Source: Antedon mediterranea
Taxonomy: Eukaryota; Echinodermata; Crinoidea; Comatulida; Antedonidae
DNA length: 64,000 nt
Reading direction: 5' to 3'
NCBI RefSeq assembly: GCF_964355755.1
Contig: NC_092672.1
Coordinates: forward strand, 2,666,001 to 2,730,000
In this document: piece after piece, positions 24,188 through 37,894 of the stretch
Layout: each line of letters begins with the position of its first letter
How positions within the stretch are numbered: the stretch's first letter is position 1
Program-made: the position numbers and the translations under genes
Notes under the pieces: model-generated
Seen by the model: only the letters and a program-made list of their open reading frames with translations
The model's database searches: none
Told to the model about the DNA's origin: nothing

Positions 24188-26802
24188 ATAATGTATAGTA
24201 TATTTTAACCACAAGTATATAACATATTTTTATATGGATGTTAAGAAGTGAAATCATTAAAACTATATTAAAAGACTTCTTCCCATCATGACTAATGATC
24301 ACAATTTTTAACACATTTGATTTGTGTTTATTTTATATTAATTCATTGTGAATGTATTATAAATAACCAGGGTAGCTTTACCAATGTATTCAAATTATTT
24401 TGATAAAGCCTAAAATAGTAATAAACTTGCTTGAAATTATAATTTTTAACTGCAACAGTTCTATGATACATTCCATGTAGGAATTTTAAAAATTAGGGTT
24501 TCAAAAATGTCACATGTGACAATGTTTTGGGAATTTGCCTGGATACAAATCTTATGAACGATTATAATTCTATTTTGGCTACCAAAAACTATTATTTTTA
24601 TAAATTGCTCATAAAATGTATATAAAAATAAAATATTATATAGAAAGTTTAATATTTTGCCATGAATTATAAATTATGTACCTTTAATACAGTTCTTATA
24701 AAATCAGGTTTTTAATTAAAATTATAAAAAAAATAATGTATCTACTCTACCTACACTTAAAAGTACACCCTAAAGCTCTGTCACAAACTTTATGTGACAA
24801 AGAAATGTGATGTGCCCATATATGGACATGATGATGTCATATCACTACCATATTTAGTAGATTATTACAGTAACAAATATTAGACCAGCAACAAAATAAT
24901 TATTTAAAAATTAAATTTTAGCTTCTTTAGGGTCCTATGTCCATTACGCTTCTGATACACTGTCAATTTTAATGATCCAAATTGATTCTGCTGTGACAAA
25001 ATCATAGGCTTCCATTTTATTCTAATATTAATATTAATATTTATTTTCCATAAATAAATGGTGCCCCAGGTACGGTGCTTATTCCCCCAATACCAAATTT
25101 TAATTAGTAATTTTGAGGCGCAAATAAAAGAAGTAGAGGAGATGTTCTTTACCACTGGTTGGATCTCTGCCACACTTAAATGCAACCACATTGCTTGCTG
25201 TATCTTGCATGTTAATTTAATAGTTTTACCAAATGCTTACTTTATCAGTTATATGATGTGCTGTAAATATAATAATTAGCCAAAACATCATTTAAGTATA
25301 CAAATGCAATTTCTTTTACGTTGACTTAAGCCTTGTGGCTACTAAAGTAAAGAAAAGCACTTTCAGAAACAAACACAATGTAAGACATGAAAAAATATGC
25401 AATTTTAAGAGATGTTTACACTGGATTACCTATGCAAAATATAGGGCAACTTACGTCACTTATAAGAGCAATACTGAACTGATCACTGCAATTTAAAAAG
25501 GGAAAACGTTTTTATTCTTTGAGTTTATGATTATATAGATTTTTCGGGAAATAATTTAGTTGTAGAATCGGTGACCTTTAGAAATATCTATAATTTACTG
25601 TAAATACTTATTAAATAGAAGTGCCTGGTTTGAAAGATGCAATGTGAATGGGAACCTAACAATGATATTAACATGTTTATTTTAGGGTGTATACTAACAA
25701 TTGTATATTTCTATTGACAGCAACTATAATATATTCTGTGTAATCAAAATATGTATTTTATATTTTAATATGATTTGATGTGTGTGCAATAATGCATTAA
25801 TAAAAATGAAGAAGCTGGATTCGTCAAACCAACTTGTGTCACTTCGTGTTTTTTATCTTCCAGACTTTTTATTATCTTAACTAGTTTTCAAAGTTAAATG
25901 TACTAAACAACATTTAACATGATGATTACATGTACTGTATTTGTCTATATGGTTTTTAAGTAAATTGAAGAGTAAGAAATATTACTGTACGGTTTTTTAT
26001 AAGATGTATATGGATTTTCTAGGCACCTTTACTTCACAAGATGTACCCTCCATGTGCAGAGGTATTCAAATTTATTGTTTGTTATTGCATATGTCAAGTA
26101 GAAGTATTGCCGACCTCTGACATATCTGTAGACTGTCACAAGTCTTATATTATGTTAGGCCACCCCTCAGGATGTGTTTTGATTTTGTCTTAAGTATTAT
26201 ACGTATGAAACGCAATGTGTGCCAAAATATTTATAACCTACTACTAGACTATAAACCAAAGTTTGCTTGCTTGTAGATGTGTTCATTAATTATAAACAGA
26301 AATAAGTATGTTTCTATACATACTGACCCCCAACCCCTCCTCTGACAAAACTCTGTTACCTGGGGAAAGTTTTCAGAATACATTAAACAATTTGATTTTG
26401 GCCTTAAGTATTAAGCGGACTTGGCTTGCCATACTCAGGTATTCACTTTACTAGGTGTTTCTTTTATGATATTGTAGTAGGATAAAACACACAAAACAAA
26501 AGGTAACAAATTAATAGTTTGTCATTTATTCCACTAAAATAAATATAAAATTATGTTTAAAATTGATTTAATATAATATTGCATATTATCAATTTAAGTT
26601 TTAAGACATTTGCTGCAGCACGCCTACCTGTCCAATATGGTTATGCTGTTACAGAATTTTTGGTAAAACTAATACTCAACATTTTATAATTAAGCACCCG
26701 TATTATTGATTTTTATTTATCTTTTTTTTATCTCCTGCGTGTCTACCATATACAGTACTTTATCTTTTATTGGTAATTGAATAATTAAATTAAAGGCCAA
26801 CA
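24188..26802. other. Intergenic, no gene seen
   Basis: 2.6 kb of AT-rich DNA between convergent genes. Holds a partial TTAAGCTCTGTC-type element (24772-24861). At 26196-26250 there is a fragment (TATACGTATGAAACGCAATG ...) matching 53665-53710 inside the 985-bp element, a third, decayed copy. AATAAA at about 25799 lies far beyond the CFAP107 stop. Confidence 0.6.
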
Positions 26803-28921
26803 TCAACTTCTTGAGACAGGCTGCTTTGTTGAATCGCCAGAACTCGCTTTGATATCCAACACCTGTTTAACAGTTGGAGTGTACATTTCCCGTAAAACCA
26901 CTTTCAAGCATTCGTCCGTTGCTATTGCTGACAAACCCCAAACTTTGTGCGCACCTCCTAGAAATACCGGCATAGTGTATGTGAAGCTTGATTGTGTGGG
27001 CGTTGCAGGTTCTCGAAAACGGGTATAACGGGTGAACAGTGGATCTGAAAGGACAGCGATGGGGATGCTGAATATACTTGTAACCTGTATATACAAAAAA
27101 AAGTACAAAGAATTTGATTGGTGAAAAGTTCTATAGCAGAAAACACTGCTTTTGATTGGTGGGATGTTTCAAAACAGAACATTATTATTATTTGTCTGTT
27201 AATTAGGATATTTCATAACAGCAAATACTGCGGAAGGTTCTATATAGAAAACACTGATTTGATTGGTGGAATGTATTGTTTTTTAAAAAATGCTGTTATT
27301 TGATGGAATGTTGTGGAATGTTTCATAACCGAAAACACTGTTATTTGATTGGTAGAATTTTTCATAAAATAAAATACTGTTATTTGATTGGAGGAATGTT
27401 TCATAATTAGCAAATGCTGTTATTTGATTGGTGGAATGTTTCATAACAGAAAACCGTGTTATTTGATTGGTGGAATGTTTCATAACAGAAAACCCTGTTA
27501 TTTGATTGGTGAAATGTTTCATAACAGAAAGCCCTGTTATTTGATTGGTGAAATGTTTCATTAGCAAATGCTGTTGTCTGATTTGTTTTTACCCTCACTC
27601 ACCTCTGATTGATTAAATTTTACTTGATCCAATTCAATTTTTCCTATGTTACATAAAACTGGAGTTACTGCAATTGTCTTGGTCTGTTGAAATAATAAAA
27701 AAAAAAAAAAAACAGAGGGTGAAAAGTTAGCCATTGTTTTTTTTTAGACCATTGTTACAGGGCCTTTAGGATGGTGCTATTTATTATAACATCCCGGTAT
27801 TGTGTGGTAGTATTACATCAAAAGTACATACATAGTCTGGAATAGGGTTTAGCTTTCCCCAGACTTCCACAGAGCTTGGCAGGATATCTATCTCCTCATG
27901 CATTTCTCTCAGACCAGTTGAAATGATGTCAGCATCACCTTCCTGCCATTTACCTCCTGGAAAACTGAAAAACAAAGAGAGAATGGAAAATAATTACTCG
28001 CTTACCAATTCCAAAGTATTGGGTTCAAATCCTGTCCAATGGCAGTTGTTGTTCTGAGAGACATCATGTATGCTACAGAGAATCCTAACTGTATGACTGC
28101 ATCAGGATTATGACATTTTAATTAGATATAATGGTCAAGTTCAGGTTTACTTGCGCTAATGCACAGCTAGAGGCGAGACTATCTTTAGGGCTAGGTTCAA
28201 CCATGGACCTATAAATTAGAAGTCCATGGTTCAACTAATGATAATGCACTTGTCAATTGTATTGCCCACTTTGTGACCCCTTTCATTTGTACAATGTGCA
28301 TCATACCTTATGAATACCATGATTCACCCCTGTTTAAAAAATGTGACTTACCTTTAGGTGACCATGACGCATCCATTTTGATGCACTGTTACCATGTTGT
28401 TTATGATATGATGGGTGGGTGGTAAAGTGACGGACATTGACACACCATTGTTCATTGATGTGACGTACCATCTACTGTAGGTTTTTTGATGCACCCCAGT
28501 GTAAATAATTATTTGTAATGACGCTTCCATGACGCGGGTCGTGTGGGTCACAATTGACAAGTGCATATAAGCGTTGCCGTGTCCTGGACTAACCCTAAAG
28601 ACAATCTCGGTGTGATAAAGTGCAGTAGCGTCGATTGACCTACCTAACTTGACCTCTATGAGATTTAAGCTCTGTTGACCTTAGTGTGAATAAGATGGAT
28701 GGTTGATTGTTCACTGTACACATTGGGATACAAACGGCTGCGTTTAATTTCAACCCTTTCAACATTCTTCTTAGAGGATGTACTTGGTCCATTATCTTTA
28801 TTGCTCTTTCTTTATTATTTGACGAGAAAACATTTTCTGGTATCCAAGAAGAGGATGTTCTGTTGCTATAGTGACAACTACGCATGGAAAAGACAACTTG
28901 ATACCGAAGTGACCGGTACAT
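26803..28921 (-). CDS. NUDT8: NUDT8-like mitochondrial Nudix hydrolase
   Basis: Four exons on the minus strand: 28921-28644, 27964-27832, 27683-27603, 27084-26803; 257 residues. Exon 1 begins with a basic, acid-free leader (MYRSLRYQVVFSMRSCHYSN), a likely mitochondrial presequence, then SILFTLRSTELKSHRGQV. The exon 1-2 junction creates QVSFPGGKW, and the Nudix box GGKWQEGDADIISTGLREMHEEI contains REMHEE, the metal-binding core; the first box Glu is Asp, as in NUDT8/CoA-diphosphatase relatives. Exon 4 has TYTMPVFLGGAHKVWGLSAI, the NUDT8-type C-terminus. The family cleaves CoA and related nucleotide diphosphates. Divergent from GST kappa, 0.9 kb away. Intron 1 holds a foldback element and intron 3 a tandem repeat. 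Confidence 0.9.
27119..27570. repeat. About 39-bp tandem repeat in NUDT8 intron 3
   Basis: About eleven diverged units of the type TTATTTGATTGGTGGAATG plus TTTCATAACAGAAAACACTG. Units vary in length (38-43) and drift toward the edges, so the array is older than the 43-bp and 54-bp arrays. It contains repeated ATTGG (inverted CCAAT) motifs. Confidence 0.85.
28168..28612. mobile_element. Foldback element in NUDT8 intron 1
   Basis: Left GGCGAGACTATCTTTAGGGC and right (other strand) CCGAGATTGTCTTTAGGGTT are inverted repeats, followed inward by GCACTTGTCAATTGT and its complement. The middle contains several ATGATGCA/TGACGCATC-type repeats. No open frame. Confidence 0.75.
28201..28229. mobile_element. 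Mini-palindrome insertion (29 bp)
   Basis: CCATGGAC ... GTCCATGG with 13 bases between, flanked by TTCAA on both sides (28196-28200, 28230-28234). It lies in the left arm of the foldback element; the right arm has no such palindrome. Confidence 0.7.
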
Positions 28922-29833
28922 GCTTGCAAACGTTAAATTTTATTGTAAATAAATCCTAAGATGCATGGTTGAACCTGATAAATAAAATAAAAATAATCAT
29001 TAATATAGTAAATTAGTTGAAAACAGCAAATTAATTAAACGTTTGAAGACGGTGTTCTTTCTGAGTGCTATATTAAGATGTCAACGACTAGGCCACTTCT
29101 ACTCTACTAATAAAATTATATTAGTTAGTAATTACTAATAATAATTATTACATTAATAATACTGAAATTGCACAGCTGGTTTACCACACTGGCACCGTAC
29201 TTGCCACACCCCTGCCAACAGTCACAAGCTATATGCAAAATAGTGCAGGTACTCTTTATCAGGATATCCTAGTTAGGCCTACTACTAGCCTACTAAAGCT
29301 ACTACTGTACTACTGCCTACTGTACTGAAGTACCAGGGAGGTAGGTCCCTCCCTGGTACTATCTGGTAGTAGGCCTAGCTAGAGTAGTAGTACATACAAG
29401 TACCTCCTCCCATGGAGTATGCTCCTCCACCACCACCACTACTAATAATACCTGCGCTGTCATTCATTTCAAATCAATCATTTTTTTTGTCAAATGATTG
29501 TTCAAAAAACACAACTCGTTAAATAACGGGATCTTGTTTTGTACTTCTTTCAATGTGTTAATTTACTATAAATGAAACAACAACAGTGTTTTTTGTTTGT
29601 TTTTATACTATAAATACCTAGGCCCTAGGCCTGCATACCTACGGTATCCTACTGCAATACTGCATTCCTCCTCTAAACGACTTTTTTGATCTGTGATCGA
29701 GGTGTGATCTGTTGTTGTTTATTGTTTATCAATATTGCGCCCTCACCGCCGACGGAGAGAAGTTCGCGAGAGTAGGCCTCGCCTCCTCCGATCCTAGAGC
29801 CACTCTCCTAGGTGGCCTAACTAAATTAAGAAA
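28922..29833. other. Divergent spacer between NUDT8-like and GSTK genes
   Basis: Probably holds both promoters, though no TATA box is convincing. A perfect hairpin, arms GTACCAGGGAGG (29330-29341) and complement (29348-29359), is followed by TAGGCCTA-rich sequence. The last 120 bases before the GSTK start are the most GC-rich part, fitting a TATA-less promoter. Confidence 0.5.
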
Positions 29834-32366
29834 ATGGCTGCGCCTATAAAAAAAACGATAGAGTTGTTTTACGACGTTATATCACCATATTCTTGGCTTG
29901 CATTTGAAGTAATTATTAATAATACACTTCAAAATCTTAGTCTTGACTCTTAGCTACTCTAGCTACAAACTAAAACTAAAACTTAAAGGCAAGAAGTCTA
30001 CTCTAGCCTACTAGATAGCTAGCTAGGCCTAGCCTAGGCCTAGTCCTCCCAAACCATGCATATATGGAGAGTAAATGTCCTACTCCTGGAGGCCTAGCTA
30101 GGCCCTAGTATAGATTTTAGGCCAGACAGGAGGCCAGGCTAAAATAAAAGGCTATGCTGTATGCTCTTCTGTCTGCGTAGGAGCTAGGCTTACTGGCTAC
30201 TAGCTAGGCGGGCCAACAAACAGTGAACATTGTTTGACATGATTGTCTAGCATGATCATTTATTCATTGCATTGTTTTGTTTGTTTTTTTTTTGCATTGA
30301 AAGTTTTCTATTTTGGGACGGCCAACAATCAATCATTGACATTTACATTGAATAATTATTATTTATTGTTTTAGATATTAGGAAGGTACAGGCAAAGATG
30401 GAATATAGACTTGCAATACAAGCCGTTTTTTCTAGGAGGTATAATGCAGGGAGCAGGTGATATAACATTTGTTATTTCTATACTGTATCTAGGTCTGAAG
30501 CATACATGCCAACACTTCCATTTTTGGCCGGGAGACTTCCGTATTTTAGGCTCGTATCTCGGCCAAATATTGTGCTCAATAGCTGTGCTGTAAAAAAATG
30601 TCGTTTATCGTTCATTGACCTTCACACCAAGTGTACCTAAACTAGCACCTGATTAATAATAGAGTTTACGATTTTTTATTTATTTTTTTTTCTGTTTATA
30701 CGTTTATTAATATGGATGATATATCCGAAATAAAAAGAAATTGAAATTGAATAAGTATAAACTAAGATAGTTTGAGTAGCATTCTATAGGATTTTACTTG
30801 TAATATTTAGATGTGGTGAAACTTAACTTATTTTTACATTTTTCAGATAATAAGCCGCCAGGGTTGAATCCTATGAAAGCAGTGTACATGTTTGATGACT
30901 TAGCAATGCAACGTGATTACACTGGTGTTCCGTTTTCAAAATCCGTCCCAACGTCATTCTTTGAACAAAGTAAGTTTGAAGGTTTGCATGGCGAAGAAAA
31001 ACAAAGATTCAGGGACATCATGTTACCGTACCACAAAACTGACTTTTAAATGTGTTAAGAGGATTAGAGTTTCTCTAAATGTATTAAATTATACTTTGTT
31101 ACAGTTTTGATAAATGTCATTTTGTCATTCTAGGTTCTTTGACGGCACAGAGATTTTTGACCGTTGTAAATGACCAACATCCAGATGACCTTGAAGAAGT
31201 ATCAAGACAATTATGGATAAGAATGTGGTCAAAGGTCAACTAGTTCAAACATTTATTTTTTCTATAAAATATAATTATATTAACTTATAATGTATATATC
31301 TCAGACTAAATTTTCCCCATACTCAGGGAAAAATTTCATTTTAAAATTTTGTTTGCAAAATTGCTAATCAAACTGATTTTTTAGTCGAGAAACATAGTTA
31401 TGTATTGTATTTTTTGCTACACATTTTAGAAATGTGTAGCAAAAAAGTTGTTTTGTATAGCTTTTTGCTATGCTACACTGGCGAAATTATTCCCTGCATA
31501 CTAGTATGTTCCCAATTTTAAAACAATCGAACCGCAATGGAATATATAATTTTATGGACTTATTATTACATAAATATTATAATATTATATGTTACATATA
31601 TAACTTTTAAATATTTTTTTTTACAGGATAAAGACATTACAGATCCCACATCCGTTCTTGAGGTATGTGAATATTTAATTTTTTTTTATAAAACTTTTTT
31701 TGCAATCAAAATTACAAAAGGCTGGATTGATATTTTAGTTGATTGTGATGAAAATTTTAATTTAAATTTAATATTATATTATTACATGATAATTATTTAT
31801 TGTGATATCAAATCTACATCTTCAATTATTTTTAGGCAGCCCAGGCTGCTGGAATGTCTGAAGAGGTTGCTAATAAATGCATGTCAAAGGTCAAAGATCA
31901 GTCAACAAAAGAAGAGTTAAAAAGAATAACAGGCATTGCACTCGAAAGTGGTGTAAGTAATTTGAATTTAAAGTTTATTTTTTATTTTTAAAATTAATTC
32001 AATTTACAGTATATATTGGCGATCTGTTGTATACAATTACATATTCAAATAAAAAACGTGATTTTAATTTGTAAAGGCATTTGGCGCACCATGGATATTA
32101 GCTCACAGTGATGGAGAAGTAAAGACATTTTGGGGAACAGATAAAATACCTCTTTTAGCTCATGTAATAGGTAAAAACGCAAACAAATTATCAAATACTT
32201 GTAGTAGGCATACGTATTTTAGTATTTTAAAATCACTGTATTATTAGCAGTATTTTCATCATATCTTTGTCAATGTTTTCATTAGAAATTAATACTGTGA
32301 TAATATTATTTTATACTTACAGGTGAAAAATGGGAAGGTCCATTAAAACCATCATCAAAATTATAG
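29834..32366 (+). CDS. GSTK1: Glutathione S-transferase kappa, peroxisome-targeted
   Basis: Eight exons: 29834-29908, 30375-30456, 30847-30969, 31134-31234, 31627-31662, 31836-31952, 32077-32170, 32323-32366; 223 residues (human GSTK1 has 226). DsbA-like fold: IELFYDVISPYSWLAFE carries the catalytic Ser of SPYS, then FFLGGIMQGADNKPPG, SLTAQRFLTVV, LWIRMWSK, and AFGAPWILAHSDGEVKTFWG near the C-terminus, which closes the glutathione site. The last residues are SKL, a canonical PTS1, so a peroxisomal location is likely; mitochondrial location is also known for the family. The exon 4 donor (AAG/gtcaac) is weak and the exon 7 acceptor (gtaaag) unusual. Exons 4-8 are duplicated at 54186-56083. Confidence 0.93.
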
Positions 32367-33834
32367 TCTGCTGCCCTCTACAAATTTCAGTTTGTCAAAC
32401 TTTTTAAACAAGATCAACATTACTGCTGTTTTAATCAAAAATTGTATCATGGTTTTAATTGTGATTGTAAATAATATTTGTGTTTATCTATTATATTCAT
32501 TGCAACCACTATTTTTAATTCATCATTACAAGAAACCAATTTAGGATGTAATATTGTGAAAAATTGATTATAACCAAACCTTTTAAAATTTATGAATACT
32601 GTATTAAATCAACGATATTTTATAAACAATATTTAATATAAACGGTGACTTTGTTTTAAAATAATGTGTAACATTAAAGTAAAGGAATTATCACCAGTTT
32701 ATTTGCATAGTGTATAGTTTTTATTGAAACAGCTAAAATATATATTAATCAAAGACTTAGACCTTTAAAAAAATGACAGAAATTAAATTTAGAGTAAGTT
32801 AGGTCCATCTCCTCAAACACCACCCCCTCCCCTGCCAAACCATTGTATTCTCTCTATTATAACACTACATCTGTATTTTAACTTTAAAGTGATCTGAGCA
32901 TCTTGGAAATAGTAAATCAAAAACACTCCTTGTATGTATTAGAATTATTAGGTTAGTTGTTTTTGTAAACTATAGTAATCAATAATATATGGACAGTTTG
33001 TCTGAAATAAAGTTGAATTGAATTGTTAGCATTTTGACTGAACTTATCCCTGTTACAAACTGAACATAAAGCATTCCTTTATTATGCAAAATATTAAACA
33101 ATAACATTTTTGTTTACTTCTGGTTTAATTGGTTAGGAGGAGGTGGATAGGTTTTTGAATTAAAGTTTTTAATAAATAGTTTGTTTTTTTATGGGTTTGC
33201 TACTAAAGCTCTGTCTTTACACTTTGTGACAAAAAAATGTGGTGTGTCCATATATGGACATTATGATATCGTATCTCTACCATTTGGGCATATTGCTACC
33301 ATATTTGGGCACATCACACTTTGTTGGTCATGTAGACAGAGCTTAAGTTTGTTTATATTTAGACTTAAAAAATGAAGTGATTTTGGGTGACAAAGGGTGG
33401 ACCTCGCGAAACTAGTGCTACTCCTCCCACTGGACCTGGCCCTGATCGCATGATCATGACATCATGGTCTCTGCAGGTTTATTTTTGACATGCTGTAGAC
33501 ATCACACAATACTAAAAAAAGATAACATTTAAAAAAAAACTTTATTAATAATTTTGTCCTCAAGAAAAAGTGATTTTACATGAGTCATTGGAACAACATT
33601 GATAATAATTAACATTAATTTTACTATCATTATCAACAATAATTACATAAAAATATTCTAAAAACTTAACAATAATATACAATACATAAGTATACACAGA
33701 TGGAATATAACCGTACAGAACATATTACTTTAAAATGACAATTGTTATTTATTATACTGCAAAGTAGATTATTAATATATTATTAAATGATTTAATATTT
33801 TCTTTCTTATAACACATTAATATATAATACTAGG
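32367..33834. other. GSTK 3' flank, no further gene seen
   Basis: AT-rich, with one TTAAGCTCTGTC-type element. AATAAA-like signals occur (AATAAAG near 33007). It is conserved in the right-hand duplicate (56084-57451). Confidence 0.6.
33204..33346. mobile_element. TTAAGCTCTGTC-family miniature element
   Basis: AAAGCTCTGTCTTTACACTT at the left and GTAGACAGAGCTTAA at the right form the inverted ends; the interior has CCATATATGGACA and two CCATATTTGGGCA-like blocks. Its counterpart is at 56764-56961. Confidence 0.75.
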
Positions 33835-36800
33835 CATTCATACACAACTATCACATAATGTAATATGGCAGTATGCTCACTGTATACACATTCATACACA
33901 ACTATCACATAATGTAATATGGCAGTATGCTCACTGCATACACATTCATACACAACTATCACATAATGTAATATGGCAGTATGCTCACTGTATACACATT
34001 CACACACAACTATCACATAATGTAATATGGCAGTATGCTCACTGTATACACATTCATACACAACTATCACATAATGTAATATGCCAGTATGCTCACTGCA
34101 TACACATTCATACACAACTATCACATAATGTAATATGGCAGTATGCTCACTGCATACACATTCATACACAACTATCACATAATGTAATATGGCAGTATGC
34201 TCACTGTATACACATTCATACACAACTATCACATAATGTAATATGGCAGTATGCTCACTGTATACACATTCACACACAACTATCACATAATGTAATATGG
34301 CAGTATGCTCACTGTATACACATTCATACACAACTATCACATAATGTAATATGGCAGTATGCTCACTGTATACACATTCATACACAACTATCACATAATG
34401 TAATATGGCAGTATGCTCACTGCATACACATTCATACACAACTATCACATAATGTAATATGGCAGTATGCTCACTGTATACACATTCACACACAACTATC
34501 ACATAATGTAATATGGCAGTATGCTCACTGTATACACATTCATACACAACTATCACATAATGTAATATGCCAGTATGCTCACTGTATACACATTCATACA
34601 CAACTATCACATAATGTAATATGGCAGTATGCTCACTGCATACACATTCATACACAACTATCACATAATGTAATATGGCAGTATGCTCACTGTATACACA
34701 TTCACACACAACTATCACATAATGTAATATGGCAGTATGCTCACTGCATACACATTCATACACAACTATCACAAAATGTAATATGGCAGTATGCTCACTG
34801 TATACACATTCACACACAACTATCACATAATGTAATATGGCAGTATGCTCACTGTATACACATTCACACACAACTATCACATAATGTAATATGGCAGTAT
34901 GCTCACTGCATACACATTCATACACAACTATCACATAATGTAATATGGCAGTATGCTCACTGTATACACATTCATACACAACTATCACATAATGTAATAT
35001 GGCAGTATGCTCACTGTATACACATTCACACACAACTATCACATAATGTAATATGGCAGTATGCTCACTGCATACACATTCATACATACACAACTATCAC
35101 ATAATGTAACATGGCAGTATGCTCACTGTATACACATTCATACACAACTATCACATAATGTAATATGGCAGTATGCTCACTGTATACACATTCACACACA
35201 ACTATCACATAATGTAATATGGCAGTATGCTCACTGCATACACATTCATACACAACTATCACATAATGTAATATGGCAGTATGCTCACTGTATACACATT
35301 CACACACAACTATCACATAATGTAATATGGCAGTATGCTCACTGCATACACATTCATACACAACTATCACATAATGTAATATGGCAGTATGCTCACTGTA
35401 TACACATTCACACACAACTATCACATAATGTAATATGGCAGTATGCTCACTGTATACACATTCATACACAACTATCACATAATGTAATATGTCAGTATGC
35501 TCACTGTATACACATTCACACACAACTATCACATAATGTAATATGGCAGTATGCTCACTGCATACACATTCATACACAACTATCACATAATGTAATATGG
35601 CAGTATGCTCACTGCATACACATTCATACACAACTATCACATAATGTAATATGGCAGTATGCTCACTGCATACACATTCATACACAACTATCACATAATG
35701 TAATATGGCAGTATGCTCACTGCATACACATCCATACACAACTATCACATAATGTAATATGGCAATATGCTCACTGTATACACATTCATACACAACTATC
35801 ACATAATGTAATATGACAGTATGCTCACTGTATACACATTCATACACAACTATCACATAATGTAATATGGCAGTATGCTCACTACATACACATTCATACA
35901 CAACTATCACATAATGTAATATGGCAGTATGCTCACTGCATACACATTCACACACAACTATCACATAATGTAATATGACAGTATGCTCACTGCATACACA
36001 TTCATACACAACTATCACATAATGTAATATGGCAGTATGCTCACTGTATACACATTCATACACAACTTTCACATAATGTAATATGACAGTATGCTCACTG
36101 CATACACATTCATACACAACTATCACATAATGTAATATGGCAGTATGCTCACTGTATACACATTCATACACAACTATCACATAATGTAATATGATAGTAT
36201 GCTCACTGCATACACATTCACACACAACTATCACATAATGTAATATGGCAGTATGCTCACTGTATACACATTCATACACAACTATCACATAATGTAATAT
36301 GGCAGTATGCTCACTGTATACACATTCACACACAACTTTCACATAATGTAATATGGCAGTATGCTCACTGTATACACATTCACACACAACTATCACATAA
36401 TGTAATATGGCAGTATGCTCACTGTATACACATTCACACACAACTATCACATAATGTAATATGGCAGTATGCTCACTGTATACACATTCACACACAACTA
36501 TCACATAATGTAATATGGCAGTATGCTCACTGTATACACATTCATACACAACTATCACATAATGTAATATGGCAGTATTCTCACTGCATACACATTCACC
36601 CACAACTATCACATAATGTAATATGGCAGTATGCTCACTGCATACACATTCATACACAACTATCACATAATGTAATATGGCAGTATGCTCATTGTATACA
36701 CATTCACACACAACTATCACATAATGTAATATGGCAGTATGCTCACTGTATACACATTCACACACAACTATCACATAATGTAATATGGCAGTATGCTTAC

Positions 36801-37894
36801 TGTATACACATTCACACACAACTATCACATATTGTAATATGGCAGTATGCTCACTGTATACACATTCACACACAACTATCACATAATGTAATATGGCAGT
36901 ATGCTCACTGTATACACATTCATACACAACTATCACATAATGTAATATGGCAGTATGCTCACTGCATACACATTCATACATAACTATCACATAATGTAAT
37001 ATGGCAGTATGCTCACTGCATACACATTCATACACAACTATCACATAATGTAATATGGCAGTATGCTCACTGCATACACATTCATACACAACTATCACAT
37101 AATGTAATATGGCAGTATGCTCACTGTATACACATTCATACACAACTATCACATAATGAAATATGGCAGTATGCTCACTGTATACACATTCACACACAAC
37201 TATCACATAATGTAATATGGCAGTATGCTCACTGCATACACATTCATACACAACTATCACATAATGTAATATGGCAGTATGCTCACTGTTTACACATTCA
37301 TACACAACTATCACATAATGTAATATGACAGTATGCCCTCTGCATACACACTCATACACAACTATCACATAATGTAATATGGCAGTATGCTCACTGTATA
37401 CACATTCATACACAACTATCACATACTGTAATATGGCAGTATGCTCACTGCATACACATTCATACACAACTATCACATAATGTAATATGGCAGTATACTC
37501 ACTGTATACACATTCATACACAACTATCACATAATGTAATATGGCAGTATGCTCACTGCATACACATTCATACACAACTATCACATAATGTAATATTGCA
37601 GTATGCTCACTGCATACACATTCATACACACCTATCACATAATGTAATATTGCAGTATGCTCACTGTGTACACATTCACACACAACTATCACATAATGTA
37701 ATATGGCAGTATGCTCACTGCATACACATTCATACACAACTATCACATAATGTAATATGGCAGTATGCTCACTGCATACACATTCTTACACAGCTATCAC
37801 ATAATGTAATATGACAGTATGCTCACTGTATACACATTCATACACAACTATCACATAATGTAATATGGCAGTATGCTCACTGCATACACATTCA
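33835..37894. repeat. 54-bp minisatellite, 75 units
   Basis: Unit CATTCATACACAACTATCAC, ATAATGTAATATGGCAGTAT, GCTCACTGTATACA. First and last CATTCA are 4,054 bp apart, equal to 75 x 54 plus one 4-bp insertion (CATA near 35085). Units differ mostly by transitions at two sites (TGT/TGC before ATACAC; CATAC/CACAC). Because 54 is a multiple of three, frames stay open on both strands: minus strand 888 and 428 residues of an 18-residue repeat (YECVYSEHTAILHYVIVV), plus strand HIHTQLSHNVIWQYAHCI. Most differences change the amino acid (Tyr/Cys), so I see no sign of protein selection and treat it as non-coding. Confidence 0.95.

Noticed and set aside
30813-31049. 78-residue frame reading through the GSTK exon 3 donor
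   Set aside because: The GT donor at 30970 gives the conserved continuation; read-through ends in unrelated sequence.
35061-35816. Plus-strand 251-residue open frame in the 54-bp array
   Set aside because: Repeat unit length is a multiple of three, so open frames occur on both strands; no splice or start context.
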